A DNA stretch of 24,268 nt, from positions 1 through 24,268 of IMG/VR virus record IMGVR_UViG_3300013126_000239; one strand, 5' to 3'. Below are positions 1 to 8,700 of the stretch, one piece after another. The position numbers were made by a program, and so were the translations under genes. Position 1 is the stretch's first letter; each line of letters begins with the position of its first letter. Origin of the DNA: a virus. The notes below the pieces were generated by a model. The model made no database searches. It was given only the letters and a program-made list of their open reading frames with translations, and was not told where the DNA came from.

Positions 1-366
1 AGTTGGTTTATATTCCTCCCACCAGTCAACAAATTTAATAAACATTTGCCAAACATCTGGGTTATATTTAGGATTGTCATATTCATCTAAAAAAGTTAAT
101 TCTTTACCATTGAGGTAATTTTCAATCATATCATGAACCTGAGTGCCTTCCTCACTTGCTTTTCGAACTATATGGTCTGCTGAAAATCCAACTTGTTTTA
201 GCCAGTCTTCAAAATATTTTCCTTTGGGATAGTATTGTAAAACATATGTTATAGAAGGATAATACTTACCATTTCGTCTATAATATCTTGAATCAGGAAG
301 TGTTATTTGCTTATGATCATCAGATATTTCTAATATCCGACCATAAGAATTTTTTATTTTACTCAT
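1..366 (-). CDS. PD-(D/E)XK (RecB/Cas4-like) nuclease, N-terminal part, cut by window edge
   Basis: Only the first 122 codons lie in the window; the frame is still open at base 1. The translation has a short conserved stretch reading PSITYVLQYYPKGKYFEDW (about residues 37-55), then ASEEGTQVHDMIENYLNG (about 70-87). The GTxVHxxIExYL pattern, with H78, matches the first conserved motif of the RecB/Cas4-like PD-(D/E)XK exonucleases common in T4-like phages. The catalytic D and ExK residues would lie beyond the edge and cannot be checked. The ATG at 366 overlaps the primase stop as ATGA, so the two are probably translationally coupled. A role in phage DNA recombination or processing next to the primase is inferred. 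Confidence 0.7.
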   Translation of the reverse strand, partial: MSKIKNSYGRILEISDDHKQITLPDSRYYRRNGKYYPSITYVLQYYPKGKYFEDWLKQVGFSADHIVRKASEEGTQVHDMIENYLNGKELTFLDEYDNPKYNPDVWQMFIKFVDWWEEYKPT

Positions 367-1289
367 GTTAATAATTTTCTAGTTAGTAACCCAGATAAAG
401 TTAGGGGTTGAGATTTATGTAATATATCTAAAAATGAATTAAATCCTATTTCAGATGGATCTTTACCATTCATTTCCAATAAGTGAACTTCTTTACCTTC
501 ATTCATAAATTGTTCACAAAATCCTAAAGCATCTTTCTGAGCATCTTGATCTAAAGCTATATAAATTTGTTTAACTTTGGATGAGACAATTTTTTTCATT
601 AAGTTGTTTTGGATATGTTTTCCCAATAATGGAATGGCATTACGTTTAATAGCTATAGCATCAAATGGACCCTCACATAGTATTATTGGCGATTCCCAAT
701 TTACAAAAAGTTCAAAGGGTATAATATCTTTAGAAACAGAAGGATTTTTATATTTTCTATATGATTCTTTTTCAAAACTTCTACCCACAAAGAAATTAAG
801 TTCACCTCTAAAATTATAAGAGGGAATAATAATCATATTAGCATACTCTCCAAACTCACAGTATCCAATATTATATTTAATAATATCTTCAATTGTTATA
901 TTTCGCTTTTTTAAATAAAAAAGTGCATGTTTGGCAGAAATACCTGTTGGGGTAGGATATAAAGGAGTAAATTCTTCTGGTAGGTTGAGTTGGTTTTTAA
1001 CAACTGTTTCTTCTACTTCATATCCACTCCTAGTATAAGATTTAGCTTCAGCTACTTTTTCAGGTAAGGCTTCTGTTTTTTTAAGTAATCCTACTATAGT
1101 TTTTCCTCTTGTATTGCAAACCCAACAATGCCAAGGATTATGTCCTTGTTTATTTTCAGTAAAGTTTATTTCAAGCTTAGGTTTATGGTGATGGCAAAAT
1201 GGACAATGATAAGCGTAGTTACCATTTGATGTTTTTTTACCTTGCCCTAAGACAGAATCAACTAGAGTTACTAGGATGTGATTAATCAT
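363..1289 (-). CDS. DNA primase, zinc-finger plus Toprim (T4 gp61-like)
   Basis: The 308-aa product has a Cys4 zinc ribbon near the N terminus (CPFC at 29-32 and CWVC at 55-58) followed by a Toprim domain. In Toprim the ILCEGPFDAIA strand carries the catalytic glutamate near residue 206, and the ALDQDAQ strand near 245 carries the DxD-type metal-binding acids. This order and length fit phage DnaG-type primases such as T4 gp61, which makes RNA primers for lagging-strand synthesis. There is no helicase domain, so a separate helicase is expected elsewhere. I chose the ATG at 1289 over an in-frame TTG one codon upstream. The stop overlaps the nuclease start. It follows the endonuclease gene after a gap of about 20 nt. 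Confidence 0.88.
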   Translation of the reverse strand: MINHILVTLVDSVLGQGKKTSNGNYAYHCPFCHHHKPKLEINFTENKQGHNPWHCWVCNTRGKTIVGLLKKTEALPEKVAEAKSYTRSGYEVEETVVKNQLNLPEEFTPLYPTPTGISAKHALFYLKKRNITIEDIIKYNIGYCEFGEYANMIIIPSYNFRGELNFFVGRSFEKESYRKYKNPSVSKDIIPFELFVNWESPIILCEGPFDAIAIKRNAIPLLGKHIQNNLMKKIVSSKVKQIYIALDQDAQKDALGFCEQFMNEGKEVHLLEMNGKDPSEIGFNSFLDILHKSQPLTLSGLLTRKLLT

Positions 1290-1309
1290 CAAAGTATAAA
1301 GATATAAAA

Positions 1310-1762
1310 CTACTCTTGGGTATCAAAATCTTTTCTATAAAACTTACCTAAAATATTGTCGTTATAAAACATATCTGGGTATTCTAATACTCCATTTATG
1401 AATAACCATTTGGTTTCAAAGTAAGTTAATAACTTTTTATTATTTACAAATTGAATAATTTCTCGTTTAAATTCTTCTTTTTTACCTTGGGTAATATATT
1501 CTTTAATATCTTTTTGAGAACCGTAATAGGTTTTCCAATCACTTTCTTTTTGAATTATTTTGTATAGAGATTTTCTACCTCTACCAGTTGATAATTCTAG
1601 TTCAGCTTTAGTAAGTTTTTTCTTTTGATTATGGTAAAGTACTTTTTTACCAATATATATTTTATTAGAAGGAATATGGGTTACCTTGTAGATAAACCCA
1701 TATGTTCCTTTAGGAAATTGTGATATGTTAACAATCTCATCTTCATAATATAACCAATTCAT
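1310..1762 (-). CDS. GIY-YIG-type putative endonuclease
   Basis: This 150-aa protein carries a GIY-YIG-like core: GFIY at 22-25, then KIYIGKK at 34-40 after a short turn. It continues with SDWKTYYGS (74-82) and FETKWLF (115-121), whose Glu116 is the likely metal-binding residue. Small free-standing proteins with this DWKTYYGS arrangement occur in T4-like and cyanophage genomes and are usually annotated as Seg-like or putative homing endonucleases. The ATG at 1762 overlaps the stop of the preceding structural gene by 4 nt, so it is expressed with the tail operon rather than inserted as an independent unit. Whether it is a mobile homing enzyme or a domesticated repair or processing nuclease cannot be told from sequence. 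Confidence 0.72.
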   Translation of the reverse strand: MNWLYYEDEIVNISQFPKGTYGFIYKVTHIPSNKIYIGKKVLYHNQKKKLTKAELELSTGRGRKSLYKIIQKESDWKTYYGSQKDIKEYITQGKKEEFKREIIQFVNNKKLLTYFETKWLFINGVLEYPDMFYNDNILGKFYRKDFDTQE

Positions 1763-2610
1763 CTATCAATGTTTATTAATATTGTTGTATCTGTTGTTTG
1801 TGATGTAGGTAAAGGTTGAGCTAGTTTACCTACAGCCAATAATTCTTGATTTTCATTATATAATCCTATAGTAGTGACATAAGGTGAAAAATCTGATCCT
1901 GTTACAAAATCCTTATAAGTATTTATTGAACCACTTTTTAATAATGAGGGATTTAGTGAGTAATTATACTCATTAGCTCTAATAGTACATTTATATTGGG
2001 TTTCATATATATCCAATGAAGATTGGAATTCAATATTGGTAGCTGAGAAGATTGTTCCTATTCCACTACCTGTTCCTGTGAAAATTAGGATTCCATCTTC
2101 ATATATGATATTACCAGCATGAGTTGAAGATGATATTATATTTCCTTCTCCATCATCCCTATAAGAACCTGAAGGGATAGAACTAGCTGATATTATTATT
2201 TGAAGGGAGTTGGGTTGAATATAATTACCATAATATTTTGATGGTATTGATACAACTCCAATATTTCCATTAGATACATAATACCTTAAAGATCCTGTGG
2301 TATTAGGTAGAGAATTTATATAGTTTGTTGTGTAAGTAGGGCCTGTTATAGTACCATCAGAATTAAATGAAGCTGTGGCCGCATTAGATATTAAACCATT
2401 ACTACCTGAGATATAGTTAGTATAATATAATTGTTTTATAGAATTATAAACTAAAGCAGCACTAGCTGTACCTTCATCACCTCCTACTGAAGGATAAGTT
2501 GAGTTTGAACCTGTAAAATATGAGTAATACTCTGTACCAGAAAAAGTCTTATTAACTGTAAACGGTGTTACAATTACATCATTACTTGTGAGGTTTTTTA
2601 AGTAACTCAT
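1759..2610 (-). CDS. Ser/Thr/Asn-rich virion protein, paralogue of the gene at 2614-3624
   Basis: No function can be assigned directly. The 283-aa product is rich in Ser, Thr, Asn, Gly and Tyr with alternating hydrophobic and polar residues, as expected of beta-rich phage tail or fibre proteins. Its C-terminal third resembles that of the upstream neighbour: NEYNYSLNPSLL, then a YKDF segment, then TTIGLYNENQELLAVGKL, against NSEFNYSENPSFI, a YDDF segment, and TTVGLYNDANELLAVAKL. Both genes also start MSYLK/MSFKR with short N-terminal arms. This points to gene duplication within a tail or baseplate module. It begins 4 nt after the neighbour's stop and overlaps the endonuclease gene downstream. 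Confidence 0.7.
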   Translation of the reverse strand: MSYLKNLTSNDVIVTPFTVNKTFSGTEYYSYFTGSNSTYPSVGGDEGTASAALVYNSIKQLYYTNYISGSNGLISNAATASFNSDGTITGPTYTTNYINSLPNTTGSLRYYVSNGNIGVVSIPSKYYGNYIQPNSLQIIISASSIPSGSYRDDGEGNIISSSTHAGNIIYEDGILIFTGTGSGIGTIFSATNIEFQSSLDIYETQYKCTIRANEYNYSLNPSLLKSGSINTYKDFVTGSDFSPYVTTIGLYNENQELLAVGKLAQPLPTSQTTDTTILINIDR

Positions 2611-2613
2611 TCA

Positions 2614-3624
2614 TTAGAAGTCTAACTTAACTCTAATAAGAGCTTCTTTGGTGAAATCTTTCTTAAGAGGCTTACTTAACTTAGCTACAGCTAATAATTC
2701 ATTAGCATCATTATACAAACCTACAGTTGTAATGAAGGTTTGGGGAGCATTTATAAAATCATCATATAATACTTCACCTGTAGATCCTGAAATAAATGAT
2801 GGGTTTTCAGAGTAATTAAATTCTGAGTTTCTAGCTCTTATAAAGATGTAGTCTGAAGTAACATTTTCTTGACTATTTAAATTAAAATATCCTGCTCCTG
2901 AAAGTGCTGTGTATAATCTACCTGGGTTGTTGCCAGCTGTATTTGAAGCATAACTAGTAGCTAAACCTATACCCCCATTAGCAAAAGATAAATCTAAAGC
3001 TGAGGCATTTAATAAAATAGTTCCAATATCTGGGAGGAATAAGCCGTATGAACCTGAGTTGGTGGATCCTGTCCCTGTAGCTCTACCAGCGGTGCCACTA
3101 ACTATTTGGTAGACTCTTCCAGCTTCATTAAATGTTACAACTGATGTATCGTTACTATTGTCTGTTAAATATCTTGTACTACTAGCTGAGTTGAGTCTAA
3201 GTTCTAAAGTACCTGGGAAGATGTTTCCTTTATATTTTGATCTGTTAATAGTAATAGCGTAAAAACTTTGAGTTACAGGGGTAGTTGTTCCAAAAACAAA
3301 ACTATTATTTTCATCTCCTAAGACAATATTTTGAAATTGTCCATATACTGTGGATGAAGGAGATTTTCCACTAATACCAGAATCATATAATACTGATCCT
3401 AATCCATTTTCATTACCAAAAGCTATATTAAATTGAACTTCAGCTTCATCTAGAGTGGATCCAGTTTGATATACACTAACATAATAATTTCCACTAGCTC
3501 CAGCTACTTGAACTGATGAAGTAAAGAATTTACTTAGAGTAGGACTATTACCTGTCCAAGCTCCAGCTGTTATTGAGTCAGCACTAATTAGAAAATCTTC
3601 GGGGTCTAATCTTTTAAATGACAT
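2614..3624 (-). CDS. Ser/Gly-rich virion protein, paralogue of the gene at 1759-2610
   Basis: The 336-aa product is a low-charge, Ser/Gly/Thr/Asn-rich protein with no recognisable catalytic motif. From about residue 255 to the end it matches the downstream gene in order and spacing (FNYSENPSF, YDDF, TTVGLYNDANELLAVAKLSKPL), so the two are paralogues with a shared C-terminal module. The N-terminal parts diverge more. The gene sits at the distal end of the tail/baseplate operon, where T4-like phages often encode fibre or peripheral baseplate components, so a virion surface or assembly role is inferred. Only 8 nt separate its start from the preceding stop, and no Shine-Dalgarno site is visible. 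Confidence 0.7.
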   Translation of the reverse strand: MSFKRLDPEDFLISADSITAGAWTGNSPTLSKFFTSSVQVAGASGNYYVSVYQTGSTLDEAEVQFNIAFGNENGLGSVLYDSGISGKSPSSTVYGQFQNIVLGDENNSFVFGTTTPVTQSFYAITINRSKYKGNIFPGTLELRLNSASSTRYLTDNSNDTSVVTFNEAGRVYQIVSGTAGRATGTGSTNSGSYGLFLPDIGTILLNASALDLSFANGGIGLATSYASNTAGNNPGRLYTALSGAGYFNLNSQENVTSDYIFIRARNSEFNYSENPSFISGSTGEVLYDDFINAPQTFITTVGLYNDANELLAVAKLSKPLKKDFTKEALIRVKLDF

Positions 3625-3632
3625 ATTTTATA

Positions 3633-4289
3633 TTAAGCTGTTTTGGTAATTATTACAGGAATTGTTACTCTAGCTCCACTGTCTCTACCAACAATTTGTA
3701 ATGTAGTATAAAGTTGAGTATTAGAACCAAATAATGTATTAACAGTTGTAGCTGTTAAGTTAATTGTTGTTCCAACAACTGTTTTAGATACATTAGTACC
3801 TAAAGTTTGAGTTTGATTTAAAGCTGTAGCTTCAGATGTTTGGATACCCACTCCGTTAAATGTATTTAATGTTCTAACATCCGCTATAGTAGCTGTATAA
3901 CCGCTAGCCTCATAAACTTGATTAGCACCTAAATAGTTAAGAGTTTGTGGTGTAATAGCTAAAGAAGCTCCTTGTTTTAAAGTGATAGAAGCGTACCCAA
4001 TATCAAGAATAGGCATTTTAGCTGTTCCTCTAGGTAAAGTAACTAATTTATATCTTAAGTTCTGAGTTGTTTCTGGGAAGGCTTCTAGTAGGGGCATGTT
4101 TTCTATGGCTTGGCCATAGTAAGCACTACCAGAAGGATGGGTAGGATTATATAAAGTATAATCTATTTCATCGTCAGATAGAGCAAATTGAGTAATTTTA
4201 AAAGACCCATCACCTCTAGCTAATAATTCTCTACCTTTATTAGTTAATATAGCGTCTACTGTTACGACAGAATTATTTAAGTATCCCAT
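3633..4289 (-). CDS. Conserved-looking phage structural protein of unknown role
   Basis: The 218-aa protein opens with MGYLNNSVVTVDAILTNKG, continues RELLARGDGSFKITQFALSD and then has an acidic DDEIDYTLYN stretch. I recall this opening from structural proteins of T4-like and other large phages but cannot name the family. The C-terminal half is Thr/Ala/Asn-rich and probably beta-structured. There is no signal peptide or membrane segment. A 34-nt gap precedes it, one of the few gaps in this operon, and that gap contains a TATATTTA motif, so the gene may have its own promoter. A tail or baseplate role is inferred only from context. Confidence 0.72.
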   Translation of the reverse strand: MGYLNNSVVTVDAILTNKGRELLARGDGSFKITQFALSDDEIDYTLYNPTHPSGSAYYGQAIENMPLLEAFPETTQNLRYKLVTLPRGTAKMPILDIGYASITLKQGASLAITPQTLNYLGANQVYEASGYTATIADVRTLNTFNGVGIQTSEATALNQTQTLGTNVSKTVVGTTINLTATTVNTLFGSNTQLYTTLQIVGRDSGARVTIPVIITKTA

Positions 4290-4308
4290 TATTTGTAATT
4301 ATATGTGA

Positions 4309-4316
4309 TAAATATA
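4309..4316 (-). promoter_or_regulatory. TATATTTA promoter-like motif upstream of the 218-aa gene
   Basis: The minus strand reads TATATTTATC, ending about 19 nt before the ATG at 4289, inside a 34-nt gap in an otherwise closely packed operon. It belongs to the recurrent set described in the findings. Confidence 0.35.
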
Positions 4317-4323
4317 TTAAATT

Positions 4324-5715
4324 TTAATTTTCTATTATACCTTCTTGTTTTAACTTAGACAAGATATTTCCTAAATTATTTTTAAGTTTTTCAGAAGGAT
4401 ATTTAGGTAATATTATTCCTGTGAATGGATTTTCAGGATTGTCTACTGTTGGATCTTTAGCCACATCTAATATTATATATTTAATACTTGTATTGTCTAC
4501 TCTATGAATAATAAAATTATCTAATATAGTGTTAGATAACAAAGTTTTATTTAATTTTATTTTTAAATAACCATCACTATCTTCATCAGGTGATATCACT
4601 TCATAGATATAGTAATCTTTACTAGAATTATATTCAAATCTTATTCTATCTCCTGATTGGAGAGTAAATGGAGTTTTAATAGGAGATAAACCAAAAGATC
4701 CTCCTGTGCCTGGGAAGTTGGAAGTGTCTTGAGTATTACCATAATTTACTGATAGATAATAAGAAGCTGTTAACCAAGTTATATCACTGTTACTCCCAGT
4801 TGACCAAAAAGTAGTTTGAGTTCTAGAAGCGGGATTTGGGTTAGTACTAGGAATGGTTAGGGTAAGATAATTTATAGTTACATCATCACTGACAGCGGCT
4901 CTAATATTAAAATACTCACGATAAAAGTCAGTATCATAAATATTAACATCAAAACTTCTTATAGTGCTAGATAAGCTGTTTATAGTAAAGGTATCAGTAT
5001 AATATATCCCACTTCCTCCTCCTATTAATTGGACAGATACATTTGTGTTTCTAGCATTGTTGTTGCTAATACTATAAGCTACTCTAAAAGTAATATAATT
5101 TAAGTCTGTAATAGCAGATTGGGTTATGTTATAACGTCCTGAAGCTGTAGTGAAGTTAGCTCCACTAATAGGAAATAGTGTTATAGAATTATAATTGGTA
5201 ATAGTAGCGTAAGAAGAACTATTAAAAGAAAATGATGTTTTGGTCATACTTCCTAAAATATCATTTTGAGCTACAATAGAACCCCCAGGGACATCTACAG
5301 GTGTTATAAATGATATAGATCTAGTGTAACTAGAAGAAGGAATACCATATTGAGTATATAAAATAGGTTGTTGAACCCCAACTCCAGTTATAGTATGATC
5401 ACCATCCAATTGGGTGTTAATACCTGAAGCGTTGTCTATTCTAACTGTGGTGGTTTTTCCTATTGGGAAGTTTTGAAGTAGATTTAATCTAGCTATAGAT
5501 CCTTGAGATGGTTTATCAACATTACCTTCAGAGTCTACAATATATTGAATAAAATAAGCTGTATTATCTATTATTTCAGGGCCAGTTCCACCAGCTCCTT
5601 TAAAAACTAAAAAATAGTCTTGGTTTTGTTCAGCAACAGGAAGTCCTCCTAAGACCCCACTGCGGTTATTGCCTAGTTCTTTTGATAAATAATCAGTATT
5701 TGGTGATGTTGGCAT
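4324..5715 (-). CDS. Beta-rich tail/fibre-like structural protein, unknown
   Basis: I do not recognise a family for this 463-aa protein. It is rich in Thr, Ser, Asn, Ile and Tyr, and its middle part (about residues 130-320) is a run of alternating polar and hydrophobic residues typical of beta-sandwich or fibre regions. The N terminus contains a Gly-rich turn (KGAGGTGPE), and the C terminus ends in a short amphipathic helix (SEKLKNNLGNILSKLKQEG). It starts 8 nt after the stop of the 1510-aa baseplate/tail protein and is followed by the 218-aa gene. This position suggests a tail-tip or receptor-binding accessory part, which is inference. Confidence 0.7.
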   Translation of the reverse strand: MPTSPNTDYLSKELGNNRSGVLGGLPVAEQNQDYFLVFKGAGGTGPEIIDNTAYFIQYIVDSEGNVDKPSQGSIARLNLLQNFPIGKTTTVRIDNASGINTQLDGDHTITGVGVQQPILYTQYGIPSSSYTRSISFITPVDVPGGSIVAQNDILGSMTKTSFSFNSSSYATITNYNSITLFPISGANFTTASGRYNITQSAITDLNYITFRVAYSISNNNARNTNVSVQLIGGGSGIYYTDTFTINSLSSTIRSFDVNIYDTDFYREYFNIRAAVSDDVTINYLTLTIPSTNPNPASRTQTTFWSTGSNSDITWLTASYYLSVNYGNTQDTSNFPGTGGSFGLSPIKTPFTLQSGDRIRFEYNSSKDYYIYEVISPDEDSDGYLKIKLNKTLLSNTILDNFIIHRVDNTSIKYIILDVAKDPTVDNPENPFTGIILPKYPSEKLKNNLGNILSKLKQEGIIEN

Positions 5716-5723
5716 AATTTATC

Positions 5724-8700
5724 TTAAATATTGAAATCTGTTGACCATACTTTACTTCCTTTATATCTACTATTAGCCCAACCTGTTGCTGTATAATTTG
5801 AATCTTGAATTGGAGCATAATCAGCTGTCCCACTAGCTAAAAGAATAAAGTTAGTTGGAATTAAACCAGTTGAATAATCAGCATCATGATAAATGGTTGA
5901 ATACTTAGGAATAACCGCATTATTTTGTAAAGGTTCATTATCCTTAATAGCATTTTGGATATCTGTAATAGTTGGATCATATATCCATTCAACTGAGAAA
6001 TTCTTAAATTCAGCCCCTAAATCATCCCATTCACCTGTAGCTTTTTGTGGAGTAATAATAACTTGATGGCCTGGGTAGCTTAGGTAGGTATATGGTGTAG
6101 AGGATATTACAATATATTCAAATATTTGATCATCTCCAGAAGTTCTTAATTGTAGGATATCTCCAAATTTGAGTGAGCTTAAATAAGGAGCTAAATCAAC
6201 AGGATTTTCATCTATATCACTAGCTTCATTTACAAATAAAAATCCTATAATATTAGAATTACGACTATCACTATCTGTGATATAAGCCATTCTATTTATA
6301 TTTCCAGGTTTAGTATTAAAATCTAAGTATTTGTATACTTGACCATAATAAGCTATTATGGAATTTTCAAGAGAGGTATCTAAAATTATACCTAATTCCC
6401 CGTTAGTGACTTCATATTCTGTACCTTTTAATTCCCCATTATAAAATTCATCTTCAGTTGTATGAGTTAATGTAGTATCTCCCAATTTAGTGGAGATAGT
6501 TTCATCCCAAACTTGATAATTTTCTAAAGGATTAGATGAGGGATAGGTAGTGTATGGGAAATAATTAACAGTTGTCCCTGATCGTGATGTAATATAAGAA
6601 GAAGTAGGGATTGATAAGCAATAGAGAGAAGTATTGTAGAATTGTCCTGAGGTTGAGGCTGATCCTGTTGATTTGACTAAAATTTCAAATATCTCTCCTT
6701 CTAAAGGAAAAATAGTTGAAAAAGTAACTACAGAAATATTAGATACTGGAGAAGAGCCAGCTGGGCCAGCCCAGTTTAAAGATTCAATAGTGCCTCTTAA
6801 TGAAGAAGACAATGAAGCTGTAGCAATTAATCCATCAGTAAATTCAGAAGCTTCAAAAACAAATGTTAAGGGTGGATCATATTTTGCAGCTACTCCTGGT
6901 AAGAGGCCTATGTTGCCTCTATTAGGTTCTGTATAGAATATACCATCAACTGTTAAATAGTTAGATCCAGAGAATATATTAACAAATGTGGATGGGGAGT
7001 ATGAAGGGGCAAATCTAGTACCAGACACAAAACTAGATATTGAGAGTGGTAGATCATTATACTCACTAAATATTCCACCTGTACCTCCTTCAATAAAAGC
7101 TGTATCTATAGATCCGCTAAAGTTTTCATCAGATGTTGATGTGTTTATTTGGGCTGGTCTTTGTCTATTTCTTTCAAGTAAATGTTGTTTAATGACTACT
7201 CCGGTGGCTAAACCACTTCTAGCAGGAGTAAAGTCTTTAATCATTTTAAATAAAGAATTATCAAAATACTTGATAAGTCTTATATAATCATTCCAGTTAT
7301 AATTTTTAAAATATTTACTAAAATAAGAATCACGTAATTTATCTAAATTAGGATATGAATAAGTTGATTCAGATACTTGACGAGGATCTCCAATATACTC
7401 TCCAATATTGAAATAACCCATTGATGAATTAATATCATCATTAATTTCATTTTGAGGTGAAAAAGCTACTTCAACATAATTTATATCTCGAGTATAACTT
7501 TCACTTTGGGGATATCTTTGTTGAATGCTTCTATAAGGAGATAAAGTATTACCTGAGGGTAGTAAATTATCTTCTTGTCTTATTTTATGGGAAACTCTAT
7601 TTCTTATACCTACAGCAGGTTGGTCATAATATATAAATTCAGTTTGAGGGATAAATGTGAGATTAGTTCCAATATTATAGGTACTGCCCCCAACAAAAGA
7701 ATTAGTAATAAAAGATCCTGTTATTTTAGGATGGATAGATGTTCTAGTTCCAGTTGTTGTTATTAAATCAGATCCTAAAGGAGCTCTAAATGCTAGAGTA
7801 TTAGCTGAGGAGGAATAATTAACTGCTTCTATAGAATACGGATTCATTGTATAATCCCAAAAATCTTCTTCAGTTATATTAGCTGTAGAGTATAGTCTTA
7901 ATTCTTGGAATGACCCAGTTAACCCGTAATATGTTTTACTTCCTAAAGTTATCCCACTTGATCCACTACTAGGTAAATAAAAAGCAGTACCTGTAGCCCA
8001 ACCTGTAGTTATTCCACCTGTGTATGTGTCTGAAGCTGTGTATCCTATTTTAAACCCGTCATTACCATCATAGATCTTTTCAGCTACATATAGTTTCATA
8101 TCAGTAGAAGATCTTTCTACTAAAACAGACCACCAATTGCCATTATAAAATGGAGCATCCACTGACATAAACTCATTTGTCTCATTCCAATATCTTAAAG
8201 TAGCATAGTCTTTAGAAGAAGAAGGTATAGATCCTGAGTATGATCCACTAGATAATGAAGATCCAGTGTAACTAAGGGTTAGGTATCCTCTTTTAGAAGA
8301 GTTACTATTATCCCATATTGTAAATAATAAAGAATGATTTTCTGAGGTAGGGAGAGATGAGGGTTTAAATCTTAAGGCTAGGGCTCCAGGCATATTATTT
8401 AAACTACCCCACAATGTGTTAAGACTCCAGTCTCCAGATACTCTACTAGTTGTAGTAGATCCACTATTATATAAAGCATAATTAAATTTGTTTTGGAAAT
8501 AATCCCAATCATTAGAATTATCTTTATTCTTACCTCCAAATTCAGATATTCTTAATATAGTATCAGGAATACCAAATATATTAATTAAAGCTCTTAAACC
8601 TTCAACTGTACCCTTTTTCTTAAGTAAATAAGGTAAATTGTGATATAAACGTTTATATGTCTCTAAATTTAGATTATTTAAAGGAATGGGTTCATTTGAA

